From Paenibacillus sp. P25 (GTDB lineage: Bacteria; Bacillota; Bacilli; Paenibacillales; NBRC-103111), in assembly GCA_024704175.1 (NCBI GenBank), contig CP085629.1, positions 8,419,019 through 8,483,018 of the forward strand: 64,000 nucleotides of DNA. The letters run 5' to 3'. Of the stretch, positions 54,304-64,000 are shown piece by piece. Position numbers and translations under genes: made by a program. The notes under the pieces were generated by a model that saw only the letters and a program-made list of their open reading frames with translations, did not search any database and was not told the origin of the DNA. Positions within the stretch are counted from its first letter, which is position 1. Every line of letters begins with the position of its first letter.

Positions 54304-54742
54304 ATGGCGTATAACACGTATAGTTTTGGTGACACATCAACCACGATCTTGCATCCCTCTTACGGACAGTTCGTGGCTAATGGCTATGGTCTCGGCAGCA
54401 TCACGGTGTCAATGACAAACGATCGATCAGTACACGATCTTAGCGCGGACGGGACGGTTATGGTATCCAAGATCAAAGCCAGCAACGGTACATTCACCAT
54501 TCAGGCGCAGCAAACTTCTTCTCTGCATCAATGGCTTCTCGGCCTGTACAATTACCTCGATCAGGCGCCTTCCGACCAATGGGCCAGCATTACGATTCAG
54601 ATCCGGTCCAATACGATGCGGGAGCTAATCACCGGCGTTGGCGTATCGTTTCAAAAAGCCGCCTGACAATCCGTTTGAGGCTCAAGGGCAAAATATCAGT
54701 TGGGTCTTCATGGCGGCGGACATCGCCCGGAACACAGTGTAA
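54304..54742 (+). CDS. Tail tube protein (DUF3277; one frameshift as sequenced)
   Basis: Inner tail tube subunit, about 146 residues after repair. SFGDTSTTILHPSYGQFVAN at the N-terminus, and after an extra T at about 54,665 the end DNPFEAQGQNISWVFMAADI is read, typical of tube proteins. As sequenced the first frame stops at 54666. Preceded by AAGGAGTG. Confidence 0.85.
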
Positions 54743-54757
54743 GGGGGCTAATACGGT

Positions 54758-55403
54758 ATGGATAATTTTAAGGATATCGAAATCAGCGGACGCAAATTCC
54801 GCATTAAGAAATTCGGCGCCCGGGACGGTCTGCTTCATGGCGCTGAAAGTGTCGGGCATTCTGGCGGGCATCTTTAACAAACCTGGCAAACCTGGCAAGG
54901 CGAAAAAGGTGGACGACGGTGGAAACCTTTTGGCCGTTGTGTCTGAGATCGGAAAGCTATCCGAAGAAGATTTCACTTGGATTCAGGACAAATGCTTGAG
55001 CGTTTGCTATGAAGTGCTCCCGGCCGGGCTCACTCCGGTACTCCGGGAAGACGGTAATTTCGGCGTAATCGGGCTGGAGGAAGACACCGTAACGGTAATG
55101 ATGCTTACTGCCCATGCGCTGATGCACAATTTAAGTTTTTTAAAAGAAGGCAGCTTTGAAGGGATTAGTGACAAGCCTCTCGACTGGGTCCCAGTAAGGC
55201 TGCAGAACGTAAACGAATTTTTATTTGCTCCGGTCATGGCCGGACTTTGGACGCATCGGGATTTAATCGAAGATGTGTTTACCTATGACGACTTGCTAGA
55301 TGCGCATGAAATTCTAGCGGTGAAATACGAAAACGAGCGCCGGGCAGCGGAAGCGGCGAGAAGGGAGGCGGAGCAGCGTGGCAGGTCCAGTGGACGTTAT
55401 TAA
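54758..55403 (+). CDS. Tail assembly chaperone (one frameshift as sequenced)
   Basis: About 215 residues. The start DNFKDIEISGRKFRIKKFGA is in one frame and MALKVSGILAGIFNKPGK to the end in another; one extra base at about 54,834 joins them. Position between tube and tape measure is that of tail assembly chaperones. AAGGGGGC precedes ATG 54758. The end overlaps the tape-measure start by 26 bases. Confidence 0.7.
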
Positions 55404-56945
55404 GGAGTACCTGGTATCCTTGGGCTTTAAAGTCGATGACCAGGCGGTCAAAAAGGCCAATAAGACGATAGGCGATATCGGCAAAAACATTTCCAAGTTT
55501 GCCGACGTGTCGGTCGCTGATTTCGCAATGGCCGGGGCGGCTGTTATCGGCTTTGTCGAAGCGGCCGTGGTCGGGATCGCCAAATTCGTCGATAATATCG
55601 GCAATGCGGAGATCGGAGTTGAGAAGCTGGCTCGCCAGCTATGGACCTCGGAACAGCAGGCCCGTTCTTTCCAAGCAGCTCTATCCGCCACCGGCGCGAG
55701 TCTTGAGGACTTATATCTCAGCCCTACGCTGATGAAACAGTTTACGGAGTCTGCGGCAGATTGCGGACAGCATTGCGCTTCCTGCCGACTTTAAGGCGAT
55801 GATCGGAGAGGTAAATGATTTCGCCCTCGAATTCAAGAAACTGCGCGTAGAGGCGACCTATTTTTTTCGTGAAGTTGCATATTTTGTAGTCAAGGAATTG
55901 GACGGCCCTATGGGCAACGTCAAGAAACGCCTTGACGATTTAAATACATTTTTTGTGAGGAACATGCCGCAAATAGCCCAAAAGACGGCGAAGGCATTGG
56001 CCGGAATCGTCCAGGTGGCTATGAACCTTGCCCGAGGGATTCAGGACGTAGGGCGTATCTTCAATTGGCTGTTTGACGGCATCCCGCCGGGCTTAAAACA
56101 AGTGGCCGCCGTATTCGCTGTTGCGGGGCTCGCTATTATGACTGGCCCCTTCGGTATGATCGCGATTGCGATCGGCGGTTTGCTGCTGCTGCTTGACGAT
56201 TTTTACACATACATGCGCGGCGGCAAATCGGCGCTCGGGCCGATGTGGGAAAAGCTCATCGAACTGAAAGGCGAACTGCTGGAAAGTGGACAGGTCGATA
56301 AATTCAAAAAGTCGTTCGAAGGAGTCCTGAAATCGATTAACGATGTCGGGGATTCCCTGGGCGATCTTCTGAAACTTCTGACGGGGACCGGCGGCTGTGG
56401 CTGACGCTTTGAAGGAGATCGGCAAGATAGGGTTTGAAAGTCTGATCCTGTCTCTGCAGGCCATCAAGACCGCTTTCGACGGGATCGCCGACGCCATACG
56501 GCTAATTAATGGCCTAATCCAGGGGAATGCTGATAAGGTCATAATCGACCGAGGTGAGAGGGCTAAGCAGGAGCCGCAGGAGCAGGGGAAAGACGTTTCC
56601 GGCTCCAATTCTTTTATCGAGGCGTTGCAGAAATCGATACAGCAGTTATCGGATTGGCGGAGCTGGTTTAACGGCGAACTGGCGAACCGCAATAAGATGA
56701 TGGAAGGAAACGTGCTTAAGGCTCTTACATCTTTTTCCGGCGGTTCGTCTCAATCGTCGCCCCAGCCGTGGGCCCTGGGCATCCCGTCCTCCACAACGAA
56801 TAACGTGAGCAGTGCCGGCGATACCCATGTCACACTTAATCAAACGAACAATATCCAAAGCACCGATCCGCAGGCGGCGGCATCCAGCGTGGATTCTGCT
56901 AATCGGCGCCTGCTGGTGCGCGGTTTCCGGAGCGCTGTTCAATAA
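55378..56945 (+). CDS. Tape-measure protein, short (two frameshifts as sequenced)
   Basis: Sets tail length; about 520 residues after repair. N-terminal helices (MAGPVDVIKEYLVSLGFKVD), hydrophobic segments (FAVAGLAIMTGPFGMIAIAI) that become membrane-active at infection, and a Ser/Asn-rich C-terminus. Breaks near 55,751 (an extra T; removing it gives ELRQIADSIALPADFKAMIG) and near 56,395. The small size predicts a short tail. Confidence 0.75.
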
Positions 56946-56979
56946 ATCGAGATAAAACGGTCATAAGGAGGTGTTATGC

Positions 56980-57589
56980 TTGCCGATTGATCCGGTATTA
57001 GACCTAACGGCCGATAATATTAAGGATTACGTCTATGTCAAGACGAACGTCGGTGGTTGGTTTTTTGATGCCTGGATCTCGATGGAGCATTCAAGCAAAC
57101 TCACTATTACCGATCACCCGGTACAGACCGGCGCAGCGATCTCCGATCATGCCTTCCTCCAGCCGAGATCCCTTTCGATGGAGATTGGAATGAGCGATGT
57201 GGCGACCAGCTTTATTCCCGGCCAGTTTGACGGTGATTGGTCCCGGTCCGTGGCCGCCTATAAGGTTATCCTTGAACTGCAGCGGCTCAGGATACCGGTG
57301 CAGATTTTAACGCGTTTGGGGTCTGCTCGAAAATATGCTTATCGAGAGTATAACCGCGCCGGACGACTATACAACCTTAAATGGTCTGAAGGTGCAAGTA
57401 ACGTTCCGCCAAATCATGGTCGCTACAGTAAAGACGGTTAAGGTGTCCTCACGTCCGGTCCAGGATAACCAAGCCAGCCGCGGTCGGCAGGAGCCGCAGA
57501 GCCTGACTGAGGACCAAAGGTCGTCTTTGCTCTACAAGATGACCGGCGAAGTAACTACCGGGCTCCGAATTAATTCAGGCGGACGTTGA
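56980..57589 (+). CDS. Tail/baseplate protein (frameshift as sequenced)
   Basis: About 200 residues. TTG 56980 is 6 bases after AAGGAGGTG. YVYVKTNVGGWFFDAWISME and HPVQTGAAISDHAFLQPRSL, then a frame change near 57,325 to MLIESITAPDDYTTLNGLKV and QVTFRQIMVATVKTV, resemble baseplate proteins between tape measure and hub in this phage group. Confidence 0.6.
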
Positions 57590-57597
57590 AATGGGAC

Positions 57598-57626
57598 TTG
57601 TCGGATTTTGGTAATAGTCTTATAGT
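57598..57626 (+). promoter_or_regulatory. Promoter of the secreted stalk-domain gene
   Basis: TTGTCG (57598-57603), an exact 17-base spacer and TATAGT (57621-57626), followed by AGGAGGAAAAAAGGAG and ATG 57653. It allows expression independent of late phage control. Confidence 0.65.
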
Positions 57627-57652
57627 AGGAGGAAAAAAGGAGAAATTTTCTT

Positions 57653-58410
57653 ATGAGACGTTTTGCCTTTATTGCGTCCATTATTACCGCGTCCGTCATA
57701 TCTGCGTCAGCGGGTGCCTTCGCAGCGTCAAACCTGGAACAGATTCAGGCTTATCTCAACAAAGGGTTAAAGATCAATCTGAACGGCCAGGAATTAGCGC
57801 TAACGGATTCTACCGGAAGCAAGGCCTATCCAATTACATACGACGGAACGACATATCTTCCGGCACGGCTCATTAGTGAGGCGGTAGGGTATAGCGTTAC
57901 GTTTGACAGTGAGACGAATGCAGTGAACATCGGTAAACCTTCGGCAGAAAATGATCCAGCCGTACAGCCTACACGGGGTCAGCCGATGACGAGTTTGCTG
58001 ATGTAGCCGGCGCCGACAACAAAAAGGAATTTATCACGCTCAATTATGCCAATCTTATCAAATCATACCCTAATACATCCGACATGCAGGCAACCGACAG
58101 AACATTTATAAGGCTTAATTCTGGATGGTATAAGGATTCAACCGGTAGCGCCTTTGTAGTCTGGCCGGAGGTAACAAGATTTGCGGACTTGGATTTTAAA
58201 GATAAACTATCATTTAGTTTAATTACACCGAACGGCGAGCTAAAACCGGTCCTTATGCAAGTCGATCCAGACTCCCAAGGTAAATCGCTAGAACGCCTTC
58301 TCCCAGTTAAGCTTGATGTAAGTTTTGATCTTCCAAAAGATATTAAGCCCGCGGATTGCAAGCTGAGGGTGTACGACGGAAAAGACTATGTAGACCTAAA
58401 AATACAGTAA
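57653..58410 (+). CDS. Secreted protein with copper-amine-oxidase-like stalk domain (probable lysogenic-conversion gene; one frameshift)
   Basis: About 252 residues after adding one G near 57,985. Signal peptide RRFAFIASIITASVISASAG with AFA-A cleavage; a stalk-type domain (LKINLNGQELALTD, YLPARLISEAVGYSVTFD); then after the break EFADVAGADNKKEFITLNYA and a beta-rich C-terminal domain ending DGKDYVDLKIQ. Stalk domains are common in Paenibacillaceae surface proteins. It has its own promoter and terminator within the tail operon, so it is probably not a tail part. Confidence 0.7.
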
Positions 58411-58418
58411 ACTTTTAA

Positions 58419-58446
58419 GACGCTCTCCCGGGGCGTCTTTTTATTT
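58419..58446 (+). terminator. Terminator of the stalk-domain gene
   Basis: GACGC..GCGTC hairpin (58419-58437) followed by TTTTTATTTT. Confidence 0.8.
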
Positions 58447-58460
58447 TGGGAGGCTGACCG

Positions 58461-58813
58461 ATGGCTAATAAAATCATCCCCTAATCAAGTCCCAAAATCA
58501 GTCATTCACAATCACGTTGCCAGTCAATGGGCAGAATATGACACTCACCTTGGGTTTCACGTATAACACGCAGGGAGAGTACTGGTTTATGTCCGTCCGG
58601 GACCGGACCGGTGCCGCGCTGCTTGACGCCGTGCCAATCGTAACCGGCGAGTACCCGGCGACCGATATACTTGGACAGCATGATTACATGAACATCGGTA
58701 CGGCAATTGTCTTGCCGGACAATAATTTACAGATCGGGATTCCGGCCTTCGATGATCTCGGGGTTAATTACTATCTGGCGTGGACAGATAATCAGACGAT
58801 CCGGGGGGTGTAA
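58461..58813 (+). CDS. Baseplate plug-like protein (one frameshift as sequenced)
   Basis: About 118 residues. ATG 58461 gives MANKIIP, then adding one C to the CCCC run at about 58,480 continues LIKSQNQSFTITLPVNGQNM. The rest (LGFTYNTQGEYWFMSVRDRT, PATDILGQHDYMNIGTAIVL) matches the phage baseplate-plug family. Preceded by GGGAGG. Confidence 0.75.
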
Positions 58814-58818
58814 TTCGG

Positions 58819-59262
58819 ATGGCTTTATCTGCTGAGCAGCAGAGGATATACAATCTTGTACGACAAGAAGCCCAGGCGCAAGGGTGCGATTTAAATATCG
58901 CTCTGGCTACGTGCGAAGCCGAGACTACGTTTACCAATATCCTCGGAGATCACGGAGATTCGCTAGGCCCTTTCCAGGTGCAGCCTCGCTGGCATAACGA
59001 CGCCTTCGTCTATGCAGCTAATAAATATCTTGTAGACTGGCCGAGCACGCATTCGGAACGGCAGAAGGTAGTGTTAGGTAATGACGGGCTCGCCGTCGGC
59101 GCGGGCGTATACGTCGTCAAGCAGGTGTGGGCTTCGGCGGGAAAGGATTTTAGACAGTTCTCTCTGCAGTATGTCGGTCCTGCCATACCGGATAGCGATT
59201 ATCAGCGGAGGCGGAATATCTGGCTCAAATATCAGGGGATGGCCCCGGACGACAGCCCCTGA
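58819..59262 (+). CDS. Lytic transglycosylase-like tail lysozyme domain
   Basis: Cuts cell-wall peptidoglycan as the tail penetrates. The catalytic Glu is in IALATCEAETTF; GDHGDSLGPFQVQPRWH and YVGPAIPDSDYQRRRNIW follow the SLT fold. As sequenced it stops at 59262; adding one C to the CCCC at 59,255-59,258 lets it read through a Ser/Gly/Asn linker into the hub gene, so it is probably the N-terminal domain of one hub-lysozyme protein. Confidence 0.75.
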   Translation: MALSAEQQRIYNLVRQEAQAQGCDLNIALATCEAETTFTNILGDHGDSLGPFQVQPRWHNDAFVYAANKYLVDWPSTHSERQKVVLGNDGLAVGAGVYVVKQVWASAGKDFRQFSLQYVGPAIPDSDYQRRRNIWLKYQGMAPDDSP

Positions 59263-59315
59263 CACCAGTATCTAGCTTCAGTGGCAGCAGCGGTAACGGC
59301 GGAAATAATGCGGCA

Positions 59316-60290
59316 GTGGAAAATCAGATCGTGTTCCCGCCCACAAACTTTTCGGTGCTCGCCGACAGCCAAAGATACGGGAACGTGCTATACGGGCGCC
59401 GATACCGCGTCATTGTGAGCAACGCAAACGGCATTGGCCTCGACGTGTCCGACCTGCGGTGTACTTTTTCGGTCCGCAAAGTGATTAACCAACAGCCGCC
59501 GTTCAGCGAGGTCGTAATTTACAATTTGTCCGCCGAATCGGAGAACTTTCTTTTGACGGAAGGAAACCGGGTCGTTATCGAGGCTGGATACGAGGGCGAG
59601 CAGTACGGCGTTATCTTTGATGGCGATGTGGTCCAGACGGTCCGAGACAAGGAAAACGGTACGGATTATCGGCTCACGCTTTATGCCCTTCCGGGGGATC
59701 AGCGACTAAATTTCGGATTTGTGATAGGCTCGATCGATAAGGGACAATCGGCCCGGCAGATCCTCGACTATATCGGCACTGCCTCGACCGTTCCAATAAA
59801 ATTCGGGAGTATTTCGGACAATTTGACCAGCACACAGCTAACCCGCGGCAAGGTTATGTTTGGTATGACACGCGATTATCTGCGCCAGCTGCAGCAGTCC
59901 CAGAACGCGACGCTATACGCTGAGGACGGATCGATCAATTTCATCACGGCGGAGGACTTGCCGGAGGGCGAGGTTTTCGATCTATCCCCGGATTCCGGCC
60001 TTATCGGAGTACCGGCTCAATCCGAGCTCGGCGTAACCGTTAAAAGCTTACTGAATCCAAGACTCAAAATAAATGGCCTGGTGCATATCGATAATTCCTT
60101 GATACGCGCTCAGGCTTTTAATATCGGACATTATCCAGCGCCGCTCGCTCGGGACGGACTGTACCGGATATGCGGGATCACACATACCGGTGATACCCGC
60201 GGTACAAATTGGTACACGGAATGTACGACCGTATCGCAGGCTGGCGGCATACCCGGGGTTATATCGACCACGACCGGTAAGCCGTGGTAA
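59316..60290 (+). CDS. Baseplate hub protein domain
   Basis: Central hub of the contractile baseplate (gp27-like). 324 residues in this frame: VSDLRCTFSVRKVINQQPPF, YEGEQYGVIFDGDVVQTVRD, GQSARQILDYIG and a C-terminal YRICGITHTGDTRGTNWYTE, typical of hubs in this family. The frame extends upstream through SGSSGNGGNNAA without a good start, supporting fusion with the transglycosylase domain. Confidence 0.8.
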   Translation: MENQIVFPPTNFSVLADSQRYGNVLYGRRYRVIVSNANGIGLDVSDLRCTFSVRKVINQQPPFSEVVIYNLSAESENFLLTEGNRVVIEAGYEGEQYGVIFDGDVVQTVRDKENGTDYRLTLYALPGDQRLNFGFVIGSIDKGQSARQILDYIGTASTVPIKFGSISDNLTSTQLTRGKVMFGMTRDYLRQLQQSQNATLYAEDGSINFITAEDLPEGEVFDLSPDSGLIGVPAQSELGVTVKSLLNPRLKINGLVHIDNSLIRAQAFNIGHYPAPLARDGLYRICGITHTGDTRGTNWYTECTTVSQAGGIPGVISTTTGKPW

Positions 60291-60305
60291 AGGAGGGAGA
60301 AAGCT

Positions 60306-60903
60306 TTGGCGCTACGCATAAACGACCGATTACCTAATAATGACGCTGAGTTTTACCGTGTCCTTACGGATAGCATTTTCGCCGGTCTGCGGGTTGCTAT
60401 GCCGGGGATTATCGAGTCTTTCAGCGCAGAGACTCAGACCGTGACCGTGCGCCCGGCGATCCGCGAACAAATTGTGGATCCGGATACGCTGCAACCCTCT
60501 TGGGTAGACATTCCCGTCTTGTTGGACGTGCCCGTCGTCCTTCCCCGGGCTGGGGGCTTCGCCATAACAGCGCCGATAAAGCCCGGCGATGAGTGCCTGG
60601 TCGTTTTTGCAGACCGTTGTATCGACGCCTGGTACTCGCTCGGAGACGTACAGAACCAAATGGAGCTTCGGAAGCATGATCTCTCCGACGGCTTCGCTAT
60701 CGTCGGGGTAAGCTCCCAACCCCGGGTGCTCTCGAATTACTCCCGATTCTATGCAGCTCCGGACCGAGGACGGCGCAACGGCTATCACAGTCAAGCCTGG
60801 AGAGATCGATATTAGCGCAACGATAGTGCGGATCAATGGGGTCAACTTCTCGACCCACGTTCACAGTGACCCGCAGGGCGGCGTAACGGGAGGGCCGCAG
60901 TAA
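60306..60903 (+). CDS. Gp138-type baseplate spike protein (one frameshift as sequenced)
   Basis: Membrane-piercing spike, about 199 residues after repair. N-terminal OB-like part: GIIESFSAETQTVTVRPAIR, PVVLPRAGGFAITAPIKPGD. After a break near 60,745 the frame continues MQLRTEDGATAITVKPGEID and ends THVHSDPQGGVTGGPQ, the usual spike end. TTG 60306 follows AAAGGAGGGAG. Confidence 0.78.
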
Positions 60904-61273
60904 TGGCGATGAAATATAGAAAGCTTGACAGCAATGGGGATTACGTTTTCGGCCACAATGAGGATGATTTTTACCACGGTAAGGCCGCGGTCGGACAGGC
61001 GATCTATACGAGCCTTAAGCGCTGCTCGGCGAATGGTTCGAGGACACCAGTTTAGGCATGCCACTTTTTCAGCACATCATAGGAGCAAACGGATCGCCGG
61101 ATAACCTTAGAGGCGCGGACCTGCTTGTCCGGGATGTGATTATAGGCGTCCAGGGCGTCAAGGGTATAAAATCGTTTTCCAGCGGCTTCGAAAACCGAGT
61201 ATACGCGGTCGAGTGCATCGTCGATACCGTGTACGGTGATGTGACCATATCGGGGGTGACATTCACGCCATGA
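60903..61273 (+). CDS. Baseplate wedge protein, gp25/gpW-like (one frameshift as sequenced)
   Basis: About 123 residues. ATG 60903 shares a base with the spike stop (TAATG). YRKLDSNGDYVFGHNEDDFY, then after a break at about 61,020 LLGEWFEDTSLGMPLFQHII. The W-x-x-D-x-x-x-G pattern is typical of gp25-like wedge proteins. Overlaps the J-like gene by 4 bases (ATGA). Confidence 0.7.
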
Positions 61274-62447
61274 CTTATTTCGCACCGGTCATTACGAATA
61301 CCGGCATGAGCATTCCGAGCTACGTTGACATTCGGGACCAGCTTATCGCCGACGCTCAGACGATTTTTGGTTCTGATATCTACCTGGAGCCTAACACACA
61401 AGACTATCAATGGATCGCAACAGTAGCTACTAAACTTTATGATTCTTTCCTCACGGCGCAAGCTGTCTATAACAGCCGGGGACCTGCAACGGCGATAGGA
61501 CCAGGGTTGGACGTCATTGTGGGAGTCAACGGCATCAAGCGCAAAGCCGGGACGGCCTCTACGGCAACCGTAACGCTCATCGGGACGCCTAATACGACCA
61601 TTACCAACGGCATCGTAGGGGACGTGAACGGGAATAACTGGTCGATCACCTCACCAACGACGATTAGCAGTACGGGCACAGTGACGGCGCTCGCTACGTG
61701 CCAAACAGTCGGGCCGATCACAGCGGGGCCTGGGGAAATTAACCGGATCGTCACGCCTACGCTCGGCTGGACTGGCGTAACAAATCCGGCTGCGGCCGTA
61801 ACCGGGACGATGACCGAAACCGACGCCTCGCTAAGAGCCCGGCAGGCAATGAGCACCGCGCAGCCCAGTCAGGCAATTATAGAGGGCTTAAACGGGGCTA
61901 TCGCCGCCGTCAGCGGTGTAAAGCGGTTTGTGGTTTATGAGAATTACACGGACACTACGGACTCCAACGGTATTCCTAGGCATTCCATCGCGGTTATTGT
62001 TGAGGGCGGCGCCGATCAGGATATCGGCAATGCGATCTATAACCGGAAACCGCCCGGCACCGGAATGTTGGGTAACATCAGTGTGCCAGTTACGGACCGG
62101 TATAACAGCATATCGAACATGTTATTTTCCAGGCCAACAAGCGTTGATATCGATGTGACGATCAACGTAAAACAAATATCGGGGTACACCCAAAAGCATG
62201 ACGACGGCGATTAAAGACGCCGTCGTTTCGTTTTTAAACTCTCTGTTGATTGGTCAGGACCTTATTATATCGAGCCTTTGGGGGGACGGTGCTGTCATTG
62301 AATCAATCACTCGCTGCGCCGACTTTCTCGGTTACGTCGGTCACGGCGCCCCGTCACGGCCAGACACAAGGGACCTCAGATATCGCTATCGCCTACAACG
62401 AAGTGGCCCACGGCGTTGTCGGCAATATCACCGTGAACGTGACGTAA
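61270..62447 (+). CDS. Baseplate J-like protein (two frameshifts as sequenced)
   Basis: Wedge component of the baseplate, about 392 residues after repair. SIPSYVDIRDQLIADAQTIF at the N-terminus, GPGLDVIVGVNGIKRKAGTA, SLRARQAMSTAQPSQAIIEG, and IPRHSIAVIVEGGADQDIGN are typical of J-like proteins. Breaks near 62,195 and 62,285 move the end, TFSVTSVTAPRH and YNEVAHGVVGNITVNVT, into other frames. Confidence 0.82.
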
Positions 62448-62459
62448 GGAGGGGATAAC

Positions 62460-63027
62460 TTGGCGATCGAACCGTATTTAGACCTCATTACGTCGGGACA
62501 CCGCTTAAAGCCTAAATTCATTGCATGGCTTTCTGCCTGGCTAACAAAAATCGATGATGTCGTAAACGTCCTGAACGGACTGCCCTCCGACTTTGATATC
62601 GATCAAGCGGTAGGAACACAGCTCGACTTGCTCGGCGTGCTCATCGGCCAAAACGGATTATGACATTCCCCCTGTCAAACGGCTCGCCAGTGCTGGACGA
62701 CGATCATTTCCCGCTTGCTGCTTAAGGCGCAGATCGCAAAGAACCAATGGGATGGGACGATTCCACAAATCTATGACATATGGGACAGCCTTTTCGCAAG
62801 CTCCGGCTCGCAGCTTCAGATTATCGACAACTTCGATATGACGATGCAGGCCATTGTCCCGGTATGTCGGATGTGGATTCGTCCCTTTTCGGCTCATCAT
62901 ACCGCGGCCGATGGGGGTGGGGATCACCATTATTGCAGATACCGAGATCAGCGTACCAGACTTATGCCGGGTCTGTTGTCAGCGGGAATGATAGTGCAGA
63001 TTCATTACGGCCCCAGCGGGCAATTAG
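62460..63027 (+). CDS. DUF2612-family baseplate/tail protein (several frameshifts as sequenced)
   Basis: About 190 residues. TTG 62460 follows AAGGAGGGG. AIEPYLDLITSGHRLKPKFI and FDIDQAVGTQLDLLGVLIGQ, then in other frames LLLKAQIAKNQWDGTIPQIY and QLQIIDNFDMTMQAIVPG, follow the DUF2612 pattern. Breaks near 62,655-62,700, 62,865 and later make the end, probably at the TAG near 63,027, uncertain. Confidence 0.7.
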
Positions 63028-63045
63028 GAAAGGAGAAATGCAAGA

Positions 63046-64000
63046 TGGCCGTTTACAATAATATGATTATCACGAACGCCGGGCAGGTACTATGGGCCAA
63101 GGTGCGAACTGGGGCGGCGCTGACTTTTACCCGAATGCAGAGATCGGTTCGGACAAGCAGCAGGCGGGCGATGACCCGGCAACGTTTACCGCATGCCGAA
63201 CACCGATCGCATTTTTCCCTATCAGCAATTACCCCCGGACCGGGAGTACGGCACAGATCCGCGGTATCTTCCAGAACACCTCACTTACCTCAAACACCTA
63301 CACATGCGGGATTGGTCTTTATGCCCAGGACCCGGACATCGGGGAAATCATGTACGCCTATGCGAATGCCGGGGCGAACGGGCGACACCTTTCCCGCCTT
63401 TTGCATCCGGTCCCTTCTCTCGCGCCAGTTCAAGATTAGCTCCGGCACCCGGCAACGCGACGACAGTTACGGCCCAGGTGCCCGCGGAGACTTACGTCGA
63501 GAACGACGGCGGCGTAATCGCGCTCTTAGCCGATGCAATGGCTAACCGTCCGAAAGCTGGAACGGCAGGCCGCATTTTTATTAGTACGGATACGCAAGAG
63601 ATTTACCGGGACACCAGATCGGCTTGGCAAAGACTCGCCTGGGCACCTGGCGTGGACGGACATTACGAATAAACCTGCTACTCTTCCTGACATCCATTAC
63701 GGGCAGGGACAGAACATCGCAGTTACGAATCCAAGCGGGTACGGCGCTGCGACGGTGGGAATCACCGGCGTTATCCCGGTTGCTAACGGCGGTACCGGAG
63801 CTCTACGCAGAATTTGCCGGACCTTTCAACTGCACAGCTGGTAGGTGGGCATGAAGACCTTCACGGCAACCCGATTGAAATTGATTCCCTAATTCAGGTG
63901 CAAGAAGCGCGTTTTCATGTGTCTAATGGCGGCGCAACAGCCGAGTGGTTATTTGGTCAGAAAAGGCACGTCTCATGACTTCATCCTGAGTAAGATGGTT
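63046..64000 (+). CDS. Tail fibre/collar-type protein (frameshifts; end near or beyond window edge)
   Basis: Host-recognition fibre. GGAAAGGAGA precedes ATG 63046: AVYNNMIITNAGQVLWAKVR, then IAFFPISNYPRTGSTAQIRG, LYAQDPDIGEIMYAYANAGA, and later fibre-like GQGQNIAVTNPSGYGAATVG and VIPVANGGTG. The pieces lie in at least three frames, with breaks near 63,140, 63,390, 63,660 and 63,800. Confidence 0.7.

Overview
The window looks like a moderately GC-rich chromosome of a Gram-positive spore-former, most likely Paenibacillaceae. The evidence is strong AGGAGG-type ribosome sites, frequent TTG/GTG starts, a sufCDSUB operon in Bacillus order, mtnKA, nagAB with an RpiR regulator, and AbrB, ImmA and PBSX-type phage proteins. 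Positions 1-17,786 are host chromosome. From about 17,787 to the right edge lies a contractile-tailed (myovirus-type) prophage whose right end is outside the window.

Host part: the tail of a UxaA-family dehydratase and an SDR; a roughly 375-bp imperfect palindrome; a PilZ-like protein; nagA-nagB-rpiR on the minus strand; a secreted repeat-rich surface protein; mtnK-mtnA on the minus strand; small membrane proteins; a DUF1802 protein; and sufCDSUB. The prophage integrase sits directly behind sufB.

Prophage part, left to right: integrase, ImmA-type protease and repressor (minus strand); divergent Cro-side promoter and small early genes; Dam-type methylase and AbrB-like regulator; a gene-free structured-RNA region (22,967-23,631); an SbcD/SbcC-like pair; initiator with internal iterons, G39P-type loader and DnaB helicase; accessory genes including a C5-cytosine methylase, a LexA-type DNA-binding domain and a deoxyribosyltransferase-like gene; a collapsed VirE/SNF2 remnant; a late sigma-like regulator with its probable late promoter; then terminase, portal, head (with intein), tail sheath and tube, tape measure, baseplate and fibre genes.

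Main discoveries. (1) The head-morphogenesis gene contains a complete 322-residue intein. A homing-endonuclease-like gene with its own ribosome site is encoded on the opposite strand, wholly inside the intein and in exact codon register with it. (2) Directly after the AbrB-like stop codon is a hammerhead-ribozyme-like motif, followed by a highly structured RNA with a tRNA-like outer fold. (3) Four 18-bp iterons lie inside the replication initiator gene. (4) A secreted stalk-domain protein with its own promoter and terminator sits in the tail module and looks like a lysogenic-conversion gene.

Caution: about 30 genes, including core genes such as sufD, sufS, sufU and nagA, carry single-base frameshifts, many of them a missing base in a G, C or A run. 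This looks like uncorrected assembly error rather than real decay. I give such genes their full inferred span and mark where the frame breaks.
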